Assembly: GCA_004194705.1 (NCBI GenBank)
Contig: SADC01001209.1
Span: 186,001 to 250,000, forward strand
DNA from: Ditylenchus dipsaci
Lineage: Eukaryota > Nematoda > Chromadorea > Rhabditida > Anguinidae
Reading direction: 5' to 3'
DNA: 64,000 bases
Shown here: in pieces, positions 11,637 to 22,274 of the stretch
Layout: every line of letters starts with the position of its first letter
How positions within the stretch are numbered: position 1 is the first letter of the stretch
Position numbers and translations under genes: made by a program
Notes under the pieces: model-generated
Told to the model about the DNA's origin: nothing
Databases searched by the model: none
The model's input: only the letters and a program-made list of their open reading frames with translations

Positions 11637-12826
11637 GTATTTTTACAAAATATGCCATTTTATCAAGTGCTTATTGCTCTTCTTGTGCTAGAGAAAAATA
11701 TTTTAACGTAAAATTTTAAACAATAATAATAAGATTTGGAAGCCAAACAAGTACAAATCTTATAAATAACTAGGTTTAGAAGACTTTTTCCACTGTAATA
11801 TCCCAGTTATTATCTTGGGGAGTGTGAACTAGCAAGTTGTTAAGCAATATATTGTTTATTGCAGCACTACTACCTGAAGTGACCACATAGGCATGTCAGT
11901 AGAACAGTTCCCGCCAATAGCCATCAATTCAGCCATCTATGCGGCTAGGCGTCTCAGCCATAGTATTTCATCATTGTTTTGTTGATCACAATCTCTTTCC
12001 ATCTTCCATTGTAGCTGTGTTTTTAGTTAAAAATCGCTCTTTTTCATTATTACTGTTCAATCTCAAAGGGCGATTGCCACCTGTTTTGAATTGTCCCCCG
12101 CCAATTCAAATTTTCCTCTTCTTCATTCATTCAACTTCTGTACGGGTCTTCGACTTCTGTACGGGTTTTTCAGCTTGGTTTTAACAAGACAAGGCTTAGA
12201 ATTTAATTTTAGGTATAGTTTGTTAGAAACCAAGTTTGAAAAATTCGTACGTGAATCTAACGATAAAGAAAAAAATTTGAATTAGCAGTGGACAACCGTT
12301 GTAGGACACGGCAATGGCCCTTTAAGCATGAATTGAATTAACTGGAAAAAGGATTTAGAGTTAAAATATAATTTCAATTGGTGAAACCCACAAAAGTTTA
12401 TTTATAAGCTTTATTAACAATTTTACTTTAAAACCCATCAGAAAGTAATGGTCATCCCGGGGTCGTCTTTTTTCGCAGGCTAAAGACGAATGTATAGCAA
12501 AATAAAAAACAAAAATGAACTTTTTCTGGGTCTTATCACAAATGTAGGATTAATGCTGAGTTGTAAAATAGTTGACTTCCCGGAAAACTTCTACTCTTTT
12601 TGGCATTAATCTAACAAGAATTGATCCGAATAAACATTCAAGAGGTTTATAAATGAAAACTGACTAGTTTTTCAAAACTTTACCCTGAAATTTTAAGAGT
12701 AAATGTGGTAATTAAACCCTAGCCAGACTCTAGTACTAGCCTTCTTGGCTCTTCAAATTTGAATTTTGTTTGCGGCCTCTCTGTATAGTGCTTAATATTT
12801 CTGAAGTTTCTTGTTGTCTTTTTCAG

Positions 12827-13085
12827 ACTACTACAAATGGTTCTCAAGCAAATCCCTTGCAACTGCTTGTTCCAGAATCTGCTGATATGAGTGACGAGCA
12901 AAAAATAAGCCCAAAATCATGTTCAGTTCATATTTGGCCCTAGTGGAGTTCGCATAGTGACGCCCACTGGTGGCTCCCGCTACTTCCCATACACTATGTC
13001 GGAGCTTGAGGAATTTGGTGTTTCCGACGAGATGATTGCCATGAAGCTAAAGCAGATGCAGAGATATTTTGGACTTCCACATTAG
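12827..13085 (+). CDS. Unidentified protein, C-terminal exon
   Basis: I do not recognise this gene. A good acceptor (GTCTTTTTCAG at 12816-12826) opens an exon reading TNGSQANPLQLLVPESADM, then after a frame problem FGPSGVRIVTPTGGSRYFPY and MIAMKLKQMQRYFGLPH, ending at TAG 13083-13085. The two halves are joined in one frame only if one base is added to each of two A runs (near 12900 and 12915), giving a smooth D/E/K-rich linker. The tail with SELEEFGVSDEMIAMKLKQ looks like a small helical domain. 5' exons were not found in 11640-12826. It could be a real terminal exon of a gene with a long intron, or a decayed copy. Confidence 0.45.
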
Positions 13086-13898
13086 AATCAATAGTCAGGG
13101 CATCTTTTTCAAACACTGCAACCGATTTCTGAAGCCATTTGACTCATTACTCGATGCCGGGACACACTGCCGAGGCAAAACCTCAAAACAGCAAAAACTC
13201 CGCGATTCGAGGTATTTATTGTCTTGAAGTTTTTTTAGCTAATCAAAAAAATCAAAATTTATGAGTGTTTTTTTAGAGCATGAAATCAACTCTTTTGTAA
13301 ATTTTATTTCTTGCTGAAAAGCTAGTGCGGTTTGATCGATGTTGTGAAAATCATACAATTTCCTGATTGCACCTTCTGGGGTAGGACTGTTCACTCGAAA
13401 ATCTAGAGCGACTTGACCTGATATTTTTCGTATTTAAAAGGTTTTAAAAAAGACACCTGTGGGTTGCAATAGATAATACACGGTTCTCCGCCTCCTGTTA
13501 CACAAACTTGCTATAAGTTTATACAGGAAAGACCGTTTTTCACAAGAGTTTGTTCAGAATTTTATGCTGAATGATTCTTTGCCGATAGATTTGATAAAGT
13601 TTTTTTTTGTGTGAAATTTGGGTTTTTTTTCCTTTTTGAATGTTTGCTGGAGCTACCTTAGTTAGTAACACATTTTTTTGCCAGGCAAAACCAATACTCT
13701 AACACGGGATTTATGTTCAACATGGCCGATTTGCATATAAAGTACTCTTTACTTTCTAAACTCACTGTTAAATTTCGAATTCCACTCGACACAGTAAAAA
13801 TTCGAACATTGAATTTTTTTATTTTCAATTTGTTTAATTTAAATGATTACTAACACGGGACCGCTCAACTTAAAATTTTGTCAATAAAAGACTTTTAG
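13086..13898. other. Non-coding gap
   Basis: AT-rich; no gene or bounded repeat seen. A CGGCACACTG-like string near 13158 and long T runs only. Confidence 0.35.
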
Positions 13899-14283
13899 TT
13901 GATTGCCCAATCAAAGCTGAAACAATATGCATACAGAAGAAAAGAAGATGGTGTCATCCGGATTGCTTGGGTGATCCCAAAAGATGCCACTACTGCCACA
14001 GACAATTTGACCGGCAAAGAGTGTCATTATTTTGACTACCCTTTTCACACTGACAACAAGGAGCAAGTGCTTGCAGGTAAATACTGCACTGCTTTTTTTA
14101 ATTTTCACATTTTATAAATGTTCTCTTTAAAGGCAATATGGAACTGGACCTGGAGACTGGAGAATCATTCAATCAAATTATATTCCCAATTACACACAAG
14201 CTGAGTTGGATCAAGACAAAAAGACCATCACTTCCAAGCCATTTACTTTGGATTCTGTATTTGAACACATGGATTTCTTTTGA
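13899..14283 (+). CDS. Unidentified protein, two 3'-terminal exons
   Basis: Exons 13899-14076 and 14133-14283 with intron GTAAAT...TTTAAAG of 56 nt. The first reads LKQYAYRRKEDGVIRIAWV, then KDATTATDNLTGKECHYFDY. The second, in the frame giving YGTGPGDWRIIQSNYIPNY and ending EHMDFF-stop, is one base out of phase with the first. A missing base near the junction is the simplest cause, as elsewhere in this window. The acceptor TTTTAG precedes the first exon, so 5' exons are expected upstream. Mixed charged and aromatic composition suggests a folded globular domain. I cannot assign a family. It might belong with the exon at 12827-13085, but that exon has its own stop. Confidence 0.45.
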
Positions 14284-16042
14284 AATTCATGTCAACGTTT
14301 GAAATTTAGAAATCGCATATAATCCACACATCAGTTTTTGATTTTGAAAATATTTTGTTTTTGATACTCAGTAATTGTTTCAATAATGCTTAATTCATTA
14401 ATCAAAATAAACTGTTTACTCGTGACAAGTATTTTTAATAGTTTCTTGCTAGATTGAATATGGGATCCTAGAGCTATCTGTTCAACACATCGTCAAACGT
14501 CGGCAAACAATTATGACAAGTTAATCAAATTATGGAAGTGTGGGCTTCTGTATTTGCTGTGTGGTGGAATTGTATTTGGATGTGAATTTTCGTAACTTTA
14601 TTTGGTGACGTTGAACTGACCTATTAGTACTCACAGAAGTTTTGGCTGTGATTTAGGGAAGCTTTTAGGCAAGTCTTTGCAATGTTTGAGAAAGATGGGT
14701 TTGATCATAGGTAATATGTTATTCTTTCTTGGTTTCGGTAGATTTTTTTTATCAATAAGCTATCTTGCGGCCGTCTTTCATCAATAAAATGGTGAATGGT
14801 GTTAATGGTGAAAATCACTGAAAGTTCAATAATGATCTGTAAAATCTGAATTCATATAATGGTTCTTAAATTTGCGTTAGTGCCTATATGAGCGCTACTG
14901 TTTAGTCTATAACTGACTGACTGATATCTTTCTCACAGTACTGTAATATCTGTAGAGCCAGCAAGTCAAATGAATATTTTACCTGCATCATTCGATCGAT
15001 TCGATCTTTTCGCATTCCTTGACTGAAAATTTACTTCTTTTTCTACACATACACACAATTTTTATGTCTGTGTTATTGTGGGGTAGGGGCAGAGGGTAAG
15101 CAAAGAGTTCTACTTGACTTTTAACCCAGTTCCTTGTGTCTCTCCATCCTCAACCTGTTGGATCCATCCACTAGTGAATGGAGGGGAGGGGGACTAGTGC
15201 TGCTAAAAACCACAGCAACCCACACACATGCTCCACCAACTTTATTATATTTCCTTCTCAACAACAACTACAACCACCACCAGCAAAGCAGGAGAACAAC
15301 AGCTGATTACTTTTTGATCACTTTTTGCTATTGATATTGTTGTTGTTGACAAGGTTCAATTCTTATGGAACACCTTCAATTATTTTTACTTGGATTTATT
15401 GCTTAAGCCTTTTTATGGTATTTAGTGGCTGTGGTGGTACGCAAATTCTTTCTGCGAAATAGTGATTTTGTGCACAGAAAGTTGTGTCCATAACCATTTT
15501 TGTAAAAATTTACTTTTGTGGAAAAAAGGATGCTCGTTGGATAACTTTCATGCGGGAATTTAATTTATTATGATAAGCTGTCGACTTTCCGTGCTCAAAG
15601 CTAAAATTTAAGGGCGACGGTGAATTCGTCACGGTGAATTCGTCCACGGTGAATTCGTCACAGGTGAATTCGTCCACAGGTGAATTCGTCCACAAAAATA
15701 AATTTGGCGTTATTTCTTCAATTTGATTGTTCAAATTTTTTTAGCGTATATGCTTTTCATTCTTTAATTTAATGCTTTACCTTCATTTGATCATCATTTC
15801 ACCTCAAAAGCAAGGATTTATTAAATATAAAATTACGTATTTTTTTTTGTAGTGTTTATATTATTGATAGATACTAATAACATGCATTACACTCTCCTCA
15901 CGAACCCGGAGGTTTATAACAATCACTGCGTATTCTTATTTGTTGTTGCATTTCGCCTTTTACGTCTGTTGTTTCCCATAGCCATAAACATTTTCTGCTG
16001 TGCTCTTATCAAAAACACACACAAAGGACCAACTAATAACTT
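14284..16042. other. Intergenic stretch
   Basis: No supported gene. It includes the tandem motif cluster at 15612-15692. The rest is AT-rich with CAACAAC/TTGTTG microsatellite-like patches around 15255-15350. Confidence 0.4.
15612..15692. repeat. Tandem GGTGAATTCGTC cluster
   Basis: Five successive units of GGTGAATTCGTC with CA/AC spacers. The organisation matches the motif clusters at the ends of the hAT-like elements at 48920 and 53706, whose units are GGTAAATTCGTCC and GGTATTCG. Only one end is visible here, so it may be a solo terminus. Confidence 0.7.
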
Positions 16043-16281
16043 GACCCATTAGGTAACATCAATCTCACTGGCGGTCTTACATATGGACACTCTCTCGCCA
16101 GTCTGTCTGGATCTCCCTTTAAGATTGTCTTGACGACGCCCCAGCGGCACAGGAAGTGTATATTGGCAAAAGGGCAAATCCATTTGGCATGTTGTGTATG
16201 CCCTAGCGAATGACTGGTCAGCAGACTGCAATTGGCTGTGCTCTTGTTGTCCAGCAGCACAAGTCTTGGTAGTCTTGCCTG
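16043..16281 (-). CDS. Possible C-terminal exon, unidentified
   Basis: On the minus strand, after CTCTGCAG, the frame reads GKTTKTCAAGQQEHSQLQSA, then FARAYTTCQMDLPFCQYTLP, ending SICKTASEIDVT-stop at about 16046. A competing frame over the same bases is open too, so the frame choice rests on composition only. The final residues EIDVT would suit a PDZ-binding tail. No further exons were linked. It could be a fragment of a neuronal or channel-type protein, or chance. Confidence 0.3.
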
Positions 16282-18334
16282 CAGAGCATCATCATCACTC
16301 AGCTGAAAAAGCCAAGCCTACAGCTCCCCGCCAATGAAAACTAACACTTTTTGTTTGGACGATAGAGCAGTGCTAGGGTGTATATTTGTATATTTTAGAT
16401 ACACAGCCGTTATTTTTTCTTTTAATAGGGGTGGGAGGGGTGGTGTGATGCCGTTTTCTAAATCTTATCTTGATAACTACAAACACATTAGGATGTCAAG
16501 TTGCAATTTGTTATTAATTTTTGATACCATATTGTAGAGGCTTGATGGCGTGCCCGTACTAAAAAAAAGAGCGAGAGGAATGTTGTAGCACTTTGCTAAA
16601 TCTTTTCAAAACACCTAAAAAATTTCAGCATTTAATACCATAGACAAGTTTGGGTAAAAATATTTCACGCCGACATTTCGATATATTGATACTTTGTCAG
16701 TCACTAACATATTAAAAAAATTATCCGGCAGAAAAATGCTAGGTTTTGCTAGGTTTTTAATTTAAAAAACCTCTCTAAAGTTTATATTACTCTTGTGCAC
16801 AATAACATGACAGTGATGCATGTCAGCGATCTTTACTTGAGCAACTGCGATTTCATTTCCTTAGGTAAAACCAAAAAGATGTATCTTCTATTCTCAAAAG
16901 CCCCTTAGAGAGAGAACTAGTAAAAGGAAAGCAAGCATAGAGAATTGGGTCAGTTCTCTCTTTCTCCCATGTGTTCCAATGGAAAAAAATCCTTAAATGG
17001 ATTTTTCTGTCCATCTTTTTTCAACACTTTAACTGTTTCTGTTGCAGGGCTCACTTTAGTTATTCTTCAAGAAAAAGTTATAACGTATGCTATCGTGTTT
17101 AAAAGAACTATTTCTGTGACGTAAAACAACTTGGCTTCCTTTGATATTAGGCCTCGAAGTAGATTTACGATCTGCAATTGCGGACAGACAAAAATACTCG
17201 AATCTGGAGGCTCATGAACATCGTGTCGAAAATTCACTTTGTACCCCTGTGGATTAACAGTCAAATTTATTTAGTGAAATCCCCAAAAGTTCGATCTCCC
17301 GCTGGGTCTAAGACTTTCTTTTAATCCATGTAAAAGAGCCGGTCTCAGCTAGGGTAATTTGACGGTAGCAAAACAGGTTTTTTGAAAATTTATTAAAATC
17401 TGTTTTTTTATGTTTCTCAAGTCACTAGATTCGATTCTTCTGTCTGTTTGCAAAAAAATATTGAACTTTTATGTCTTAACTGAAATCAATATCTCCTTGG
17501 AACTTCAAACCGTGTTGTTTAAACGCCGAACCAATGTTTGCAAATGCAACATGATTACTTTTTAATCAAAGTGGTCTTCCTGGGGATAACCGTTACTGTT
17601 AGACCGAGTCTCCTCTGATAAATTAAAATGGTGGGCAGGTGTCGAATCCTCAACCGTCACTTAATTGAGGCTTTTATGTTATCTCGTTCGCATTCTCTGT
17701 GATGAGTGTCATGACCCGACAAATTTTTTTAATTGATTGAAGCTTGGGTGTGACCCGCAGTTGTGACTTTTGGAATATTCACATAATTGATATCTTTTTT
17801 TCATAATTAGCCTATCAATCTCCCCTATTCAACGAGCTGCAAACACAACCAAATATTTCACACCTGATAACATATATAAAAAACGTTTTTCAGCCAGCGG
17901 GAAAGCTAGAGTGTAAAGGGATTTTAAAGGGTTGTTTTTTAATATAAATATAAAAAAAATTAGACTTGCGTGACAAAAACACCCATATCCCACACTCCTC
18001 CCACCGCCCAAAGTCAAAAATTAGGAAATTTTCAAATCGAGGCACAATGGAAGAAAAATGGAGTTGGCTGGTCTATTTGCCGCATTGCGATAAAAAACCA
18101 TTTTCAAATTTTTTTCACTATTATGATAACGTCCACACTGAATTTTAGGCTTTCTCCTCAGTTAGCAATCGCTGCGATAATCGAAATTATTCTTACTTGC
18201 CTTCATCTATAGTACTTGCATATTCACCTTGACTGCCTGGATAACCTACTCTTTCAATCAGTGCCTAAATTTACTAGCTTTCAATACCCACTTCTTTATT
18301 TAAAGAATCTCAAACTAATATCCTAACAAACGAA
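16282..18334. other. Intergenic stretch
   Basis: No supported gene. A minus-strand frame at about 17110-17262 reads VNFRHDVHEPPDSSIFVCPQ and looks slightly protein-like, but has no matched neighbours. Near 17290 the string AAAAGTTCGATCTCCCGCTGG resembles the inner part of the pogo-like elements at 42026 and 47511, so a decayed copy may lie here. Confidence 0.35.
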
Positions 18335-20613
18335 ATGTTGAACGGATTGTACGGATATATTTTCGGAGGAGAGTCAGCCGACTCAAGTATTGCTCAAGAA
18401 GTGCAGGTCAATGGCTCAGGGCCTGCCAAAAAGATGGCTAGAGGACAGAGTGCGGATCGAGAGGCCAGCGAATGGATCCTAGTTGGAGAAGGTATTTTAT
18501 TCTTGACACAGAAGCGTTATGAGCATAATGACCGCGCCGTCCTTCGCCGTCCTATCTTTTCATCGCCGTCCTGCATTTTAACCATATTTTTCATCACGGA
18601 TCGCTTTTTAATTTACATCATATGATTAGTTTTTACATTTTTATTCTTTATTTTTGGGTGACCGTCCACGTTTCCTTTCAATTTTAGCTCAAAAATGGAG
18701 GCCGTACTAATTTGACCGACTTTTTTGAAAATTTTTTTTGAAAAATTAGAACGGCCTCATTTTCTTGAAATAAAAATGAAAAGGAAACATGAACGGTCAC
18801 CCAAAAATAAAGTATTAAAAGAACTGATCATATGATGTAAAATAAAAAAGCGAGCCATGATGAAAAATATGGTTAAAATGCAGGACGGCGATGAAAAAAT
18901 AGGACGGCGAAGGACGGCGCGGTCACTATGGTTATGAGTGTCTGAAGTTTACAAATATCAAAGTTTTACCAGAATCATCCACTGCACGCATTTTTTTTAA
19001 GCCAAAGCGTCACAAACTAAGGTGACATGCGCTAATAAATCTGTAATCTAGAAGAATGTTGAAAAGTAAGAAGAATCGTCACCCTATCAGAGGAATTACG
19101 GTGTATTTATGAAATATAAGTCAAAACACAATAACATGAACACGTTTTTTGAATTTTAATGTGTCGTGAGAGAAACTAGCGCTGAAAAAATTTGCTCGAT
19201 CTGCAGCCAAAAAGTGGGTTAAAACACGTTTTCCTCCGGCGGATAATTAGCATAATTATCCTGAATGTCCGCCGGAGGATACGTAAATTTAATTTTAGAG
19301 GCAGTTCGTAAAGCAAGTGCAGAGGCGGGTCCTCCTCATTTACTAGACGAATGCAAGAGTCTTTCTTCGTCGGCACCATCCATGACAACCTCCTGGTGTT
19401 CTGAAGCAAGTACTGCCACAGCTATAGCAACTTCCAAAGCGGAAAAAGATCGGCTGAGCTACAGCAAAAGAGACTCGCAAACGCCGCTTTACAGCAACAA
19501 CGTCAGTGGCTCACAAAAATGGTAGGTCAGATTAAAATTCAATATTATGCTCCTGCGAAAAAATGCAAATTACAAAAAAATTGTGATGTAAATAATCATG
19601 CAAAAAAGAATGGCTTCCTATTTAATGATGATATAACAAGGCTGGATGCTAACTTTTATTCGATTTCTGACTTATGGTGGGAGGGAGGACGATGGGTGTG
19701 TTTTGTCTTATTAAAAATATTTCATAGTGTCCCATCTTTTAAAACCATGATGACTGTACAAATACGAGAGAAACCCCTTACAGTTATTCGTTGTTGACTC
19801 AAATAATTTTCGGGTCGAAAACTGTCGATTTGGAATTTTCATTACATGGAGCAAAAACTAGCTTTATCCCACAAAAGTCAGTAATGAATTTTTTTCAATT
19901 GAGGCGTGTTATATTATGTGTGTTTACGAACAAAAACCGGGTCGGGATTGGAATAAAGCAGGGAACGTAACTGTACTTTTTAAAAATATTTGTGCTTTTT
20001 TCGGGACCCAAAATCTTTTTTATTTTTGAATTTTTTAGTCAAAAATCTTTTTTTTTGGTGCTCGAAAAAACAATAAGCACTGGGTAAAATGGCACTTTTG
20101 TCGAAAAATGACCAAATTGTGCTTTTTTTTGGCCAAATGTACTTTTTTTCAAAATTTTGATTTACGTACCTAGGAATTAAAGGGTCTTTTACTCCAATAC
20201 TCTTACTCCGAATACAGCTCGAAACTGTTTATTAAAGTCGGAGTTGGACTATTTCTGATTGGTGAACGTGCTTTACGACAAATCATATCGTACTGTTGTT
20301 TTTTGTAGCTTCACGTAAACATTATATTTGGCAGCTGAACTAATTGATTGCGCATTTCGTTACTGAATTTTAATTTTAAGATGTTTTCTGACCCTGATGC
20401 GAGCAAACAGTCCAATCCCCCGCTTCTGACAACAATTATGACCACACTCCAGGCAGTGTTAACCCAACTAATGCTCGTCTCAAAAGAGCTTGCAAGGTGG
20501 AGCTAGTGCAGAGTCAAACCAAGACTAAACCTCGATCCAAGAAAAGTGCTGGAGCCAAGTTCAATGCCAATCGAAACAACGACCGCAAGTGCAACCCCCA
20601 CAACCTTGACTAA
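18335..20613 (+). CDS. TP53INP/DOR-like autophagy and nuclear cofactor protein
   Basis: Exons 18335-18491, 19299-19521 and 20381-20613, about 204 residues. TP53INP proteins shuttle between nucleus and autophagosomes and bind Atg8/LC3 through a W-x-x-L/V motif. Here the N-terminus MLNGLYGYIFGGE and EASEWILV match the family's opening (hydrophobic N-terminus, then E-W-I-L-V). PSMTTSWC resembles the family's S-W-F segment. The tail is basic and ends NNDRKCNPHN, like the conserved R-x-C-x-P end of vertebrate members. Two one-base gaps must be assumed: in the A5 run near 19449 (giving SAELQQKRLANAALQQQRQW) and in the C5 run near 20417. Uncorrected, the frame stops early. Intron 1 holds an 8-bp-duplication MITE, intron 2 a dispersed repeat. 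AATAAA-type signals lie near 20883. The family assignment rests on short motifs recalled from memory. Confidence 0.6.
18524..18930. mobile_element. hAT-like MITE, CGCCGTCC motif, in TP53INP-like intron 1
   Basis: Near-perfect inverted repeat. Ends CATAATGACCGCGCCGTCC and GGACGGCGCGGTCACTATG. Identical 8-bp flanks GTTATGAG at 18516-18523 and 18931-18938. CGCCGTCC occurs three times within 60 bp of each end, in opposite orientations. No coding capacity. Confidence 0.85.
19228..19281. repeat. Small palindrome
   Basis: CCTCCGGCGGATAATTA and its inverse around a short centre, ending TCCGCCGGAGG, 18-70 bases before exon 2 of the TP53INP-like gene. Could form a hairpin in the pre-mRNA close to the acceptor. 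Confidence 0.55.
19945..20180. repeat. Dispersed repeat family U, copy 1
   Basis: Shares with 63290-63505 the ordered strings TGTACTTT...AAAATATTTGT, TTCGGGACCC, TTTTTAGTCAAAA, GGTGCTC, AATAAGCACT and TAAAATGGCA, ending with AAAATTTT.TTACGTACC. Partial copies occur near 26536-26610 and 58770-58800. No ORF; superfamily unknown. Confidence 0.65.
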
Positions 20614-21102
20614 ACTAGTCAACCCAGTCTACTGATTTAAGACCTTAGCGAAGTCCCGTAACTACAAGACCCGGCCTACTTCTAGAAGCTTTAGTCTAGT
20701 AATTTAAACAGCGCTCTTAATTCTCAACTTTTGTGATGTAAATGTTGGTGTATATAATAATAGAAAGAAGCTTTCGTGAGTAATAATAATCCTTCTAGGT
20801 ATGGCCATTTAGTCTTTCTGCCCTCGTCTTCTTTCTCTTTTTTTGTAAACAAGTGTACAAGTGATGTGAGTATGTAAATTGTAAATAAACTCTTAAAAAG
20901 AAAGTGTCTCTTAGCAACAAATTGAAGTAAAATTCAGCCGTTTAAAAAATTTAAAAATAAATGACTCATTTTCAAAAAATAAGGTTTTAGAAATTTTCGG
21001 CTAGGCGAGTTGAGTTCGAATTTGACAATTTAAGCCAAACGTCGAGAGCCGAAATCAACCATCATATGGCTATCATATTTTTTTTCCTTATCGCATGCTT
21101 TC

Positions 21103-21341
21103 TTAAAGGGGCATACCCGTGCGTTTTAAAAAAGTTAAGGCGGGGACCAGCAATTTTTTTTGATCGTTCTATTTTTTCACTCGTTTTGCGTCAAATCTAA
21201 TATTAATGACCCTATACTACTTTTAAAAACTAGGCAGAAAACTTAAAAAATGAATGCATATGTAAAAACTTGATCGAGAAAGAAAAAAGTGCTGGTCCCC
21301 CCCGCCTTTTCTCCGTGTCGGGCACGGGCATGCCCCTTTAA
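21103..21341. mobile_element. TTAA MITE family B, copy 1 (piggyBac-like)
   Basis: Ends TTAAAGGGGCATACCCGTGC and GGGCATGCCCCTTTAA. Shared core with copies 2 and 3: GACCAGC, TTTTTCACTC, TGCGTCAAATCT, AAAAACTAG.CAGAAAACTT, GAGAAAG, CGCCTTTTCTCC. TTAA at both ends is the target and duplication expected of piggyBac transposition. Confidence 0.85.
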
Positions 21342-21801
21342 AGTATATCGTAGCATTCAAACTGAGCTTTACCAAATAAAAACTATATTTGCGACTAACA
21401 CCAATTTTTCGCCGAATTTTTTATTTGATAAATTTCCAATTTTGCAAGTGTAGTATTTAGCCAGAAAAGTAGGTTTCCAATATTTTAACAACTTTTTTAT
21501 TTTTCCACTATTATTACATACAAAACTAAATAAATAAAGTGGACAGTGTTGTCGAAAATATATGCATGTCTGATTATATCACAGTGAAATATTACCAAAA
21601 CCATAAACAGATGTGATAATGAGTGATAATGTTATAGTGATAAGTCCAGGTTTCTCAAAGACCAGAAATTATTATTGTTACATTATAAGATCGTTAAAAA
21701 ATTCACCTTGATTTTTATTTAAGAAACTAAATTACAAGTTTAACAACAACAACTTACTCTGTGGATGGTGGTGGCCTTCCATTTATCCAGATCCGCTAGA
21801 A

Positions 21802-21956
21802 CGGCAACCGGACATTTTTCATAATTGTGCCATTTGTCCGCAGACAAATGGCATAATTTTTTTGGTATAATTCAGGCGAAACAACCGAACTATACTGAAA
21901 AAATTATGCCATTTGTCTGCGGACAAATGGCAAAATTATGGAAAATGTCCGGTTGC
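21802..21956. mobile_element. hAT-like MITE, CGGCAACCGGACATTTT ends
   Basis: About 155 bp, almost perfectly self-complementary: CGGCAACCGGACATTTTTC at the left, GAAAATGTCCGGTTGC at the right, inner ATTTGTCCGCAGACAAAT palindromes near each end. Flanked by identical CGCTAGAA at 21794-21801 and 21957-21964. The termini match those of the element at 23729, so the two are one family with different internal motifs. Confidence 0.85.
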
Positions 21957-22274
21957 CGCTAGAAGGCTTGGGCTCAAACATTTTTTCCATCTTTAGTTCT
22001 AAACTTTGCCCTTTAGGTTATCATGCAGCAGACGAAAGATCCATTCAAGTCTCTACGGATCTCATGGAGGCTATCGGGTCGGTTACGAAGAAGAATATCC
22101 AGCGGAGGAATTTTGCTGTTAAATTCAAAATTGAATTTGTTAAAAAAACAATGTGATGGTACTTTTTGAACAATCTGATATATATTTTTTGCTTGCAGTA
22201 GACGATTTTTCGCAAGATACATCCAGAAAAAACTCTAACCAATTATTACATGCTTGTTTTTGGGTGTTCTGTTA

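Larger units (their letters stand above)
9113..12826. other. Intergenic, mostly mobile-element DNA
   Basis: No gene supported. It contains elements at 9583-9948, 10374-10549 and 10686-11636. A 45-base string beginning AACTAGATAAACTTAAA at about 10003 is repeated at about 11413 inside the last element. From 11640 to 12826 I see only AT-rich sequence with no repeat that I can bound. Confidence 0.5.
20614..22274. other. Intergenic between convergent genes, with two MITEs
   Basis: 3' flank of the TP53INP-like gene (20614-21000), then elements at 21103-21341 and 21802-21956. An open plus-strand frame at 21938-22156 begins inside a MITE and is antisense to PRA1 flank; I do not regard it as a gene. 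Confidence 0.5.
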
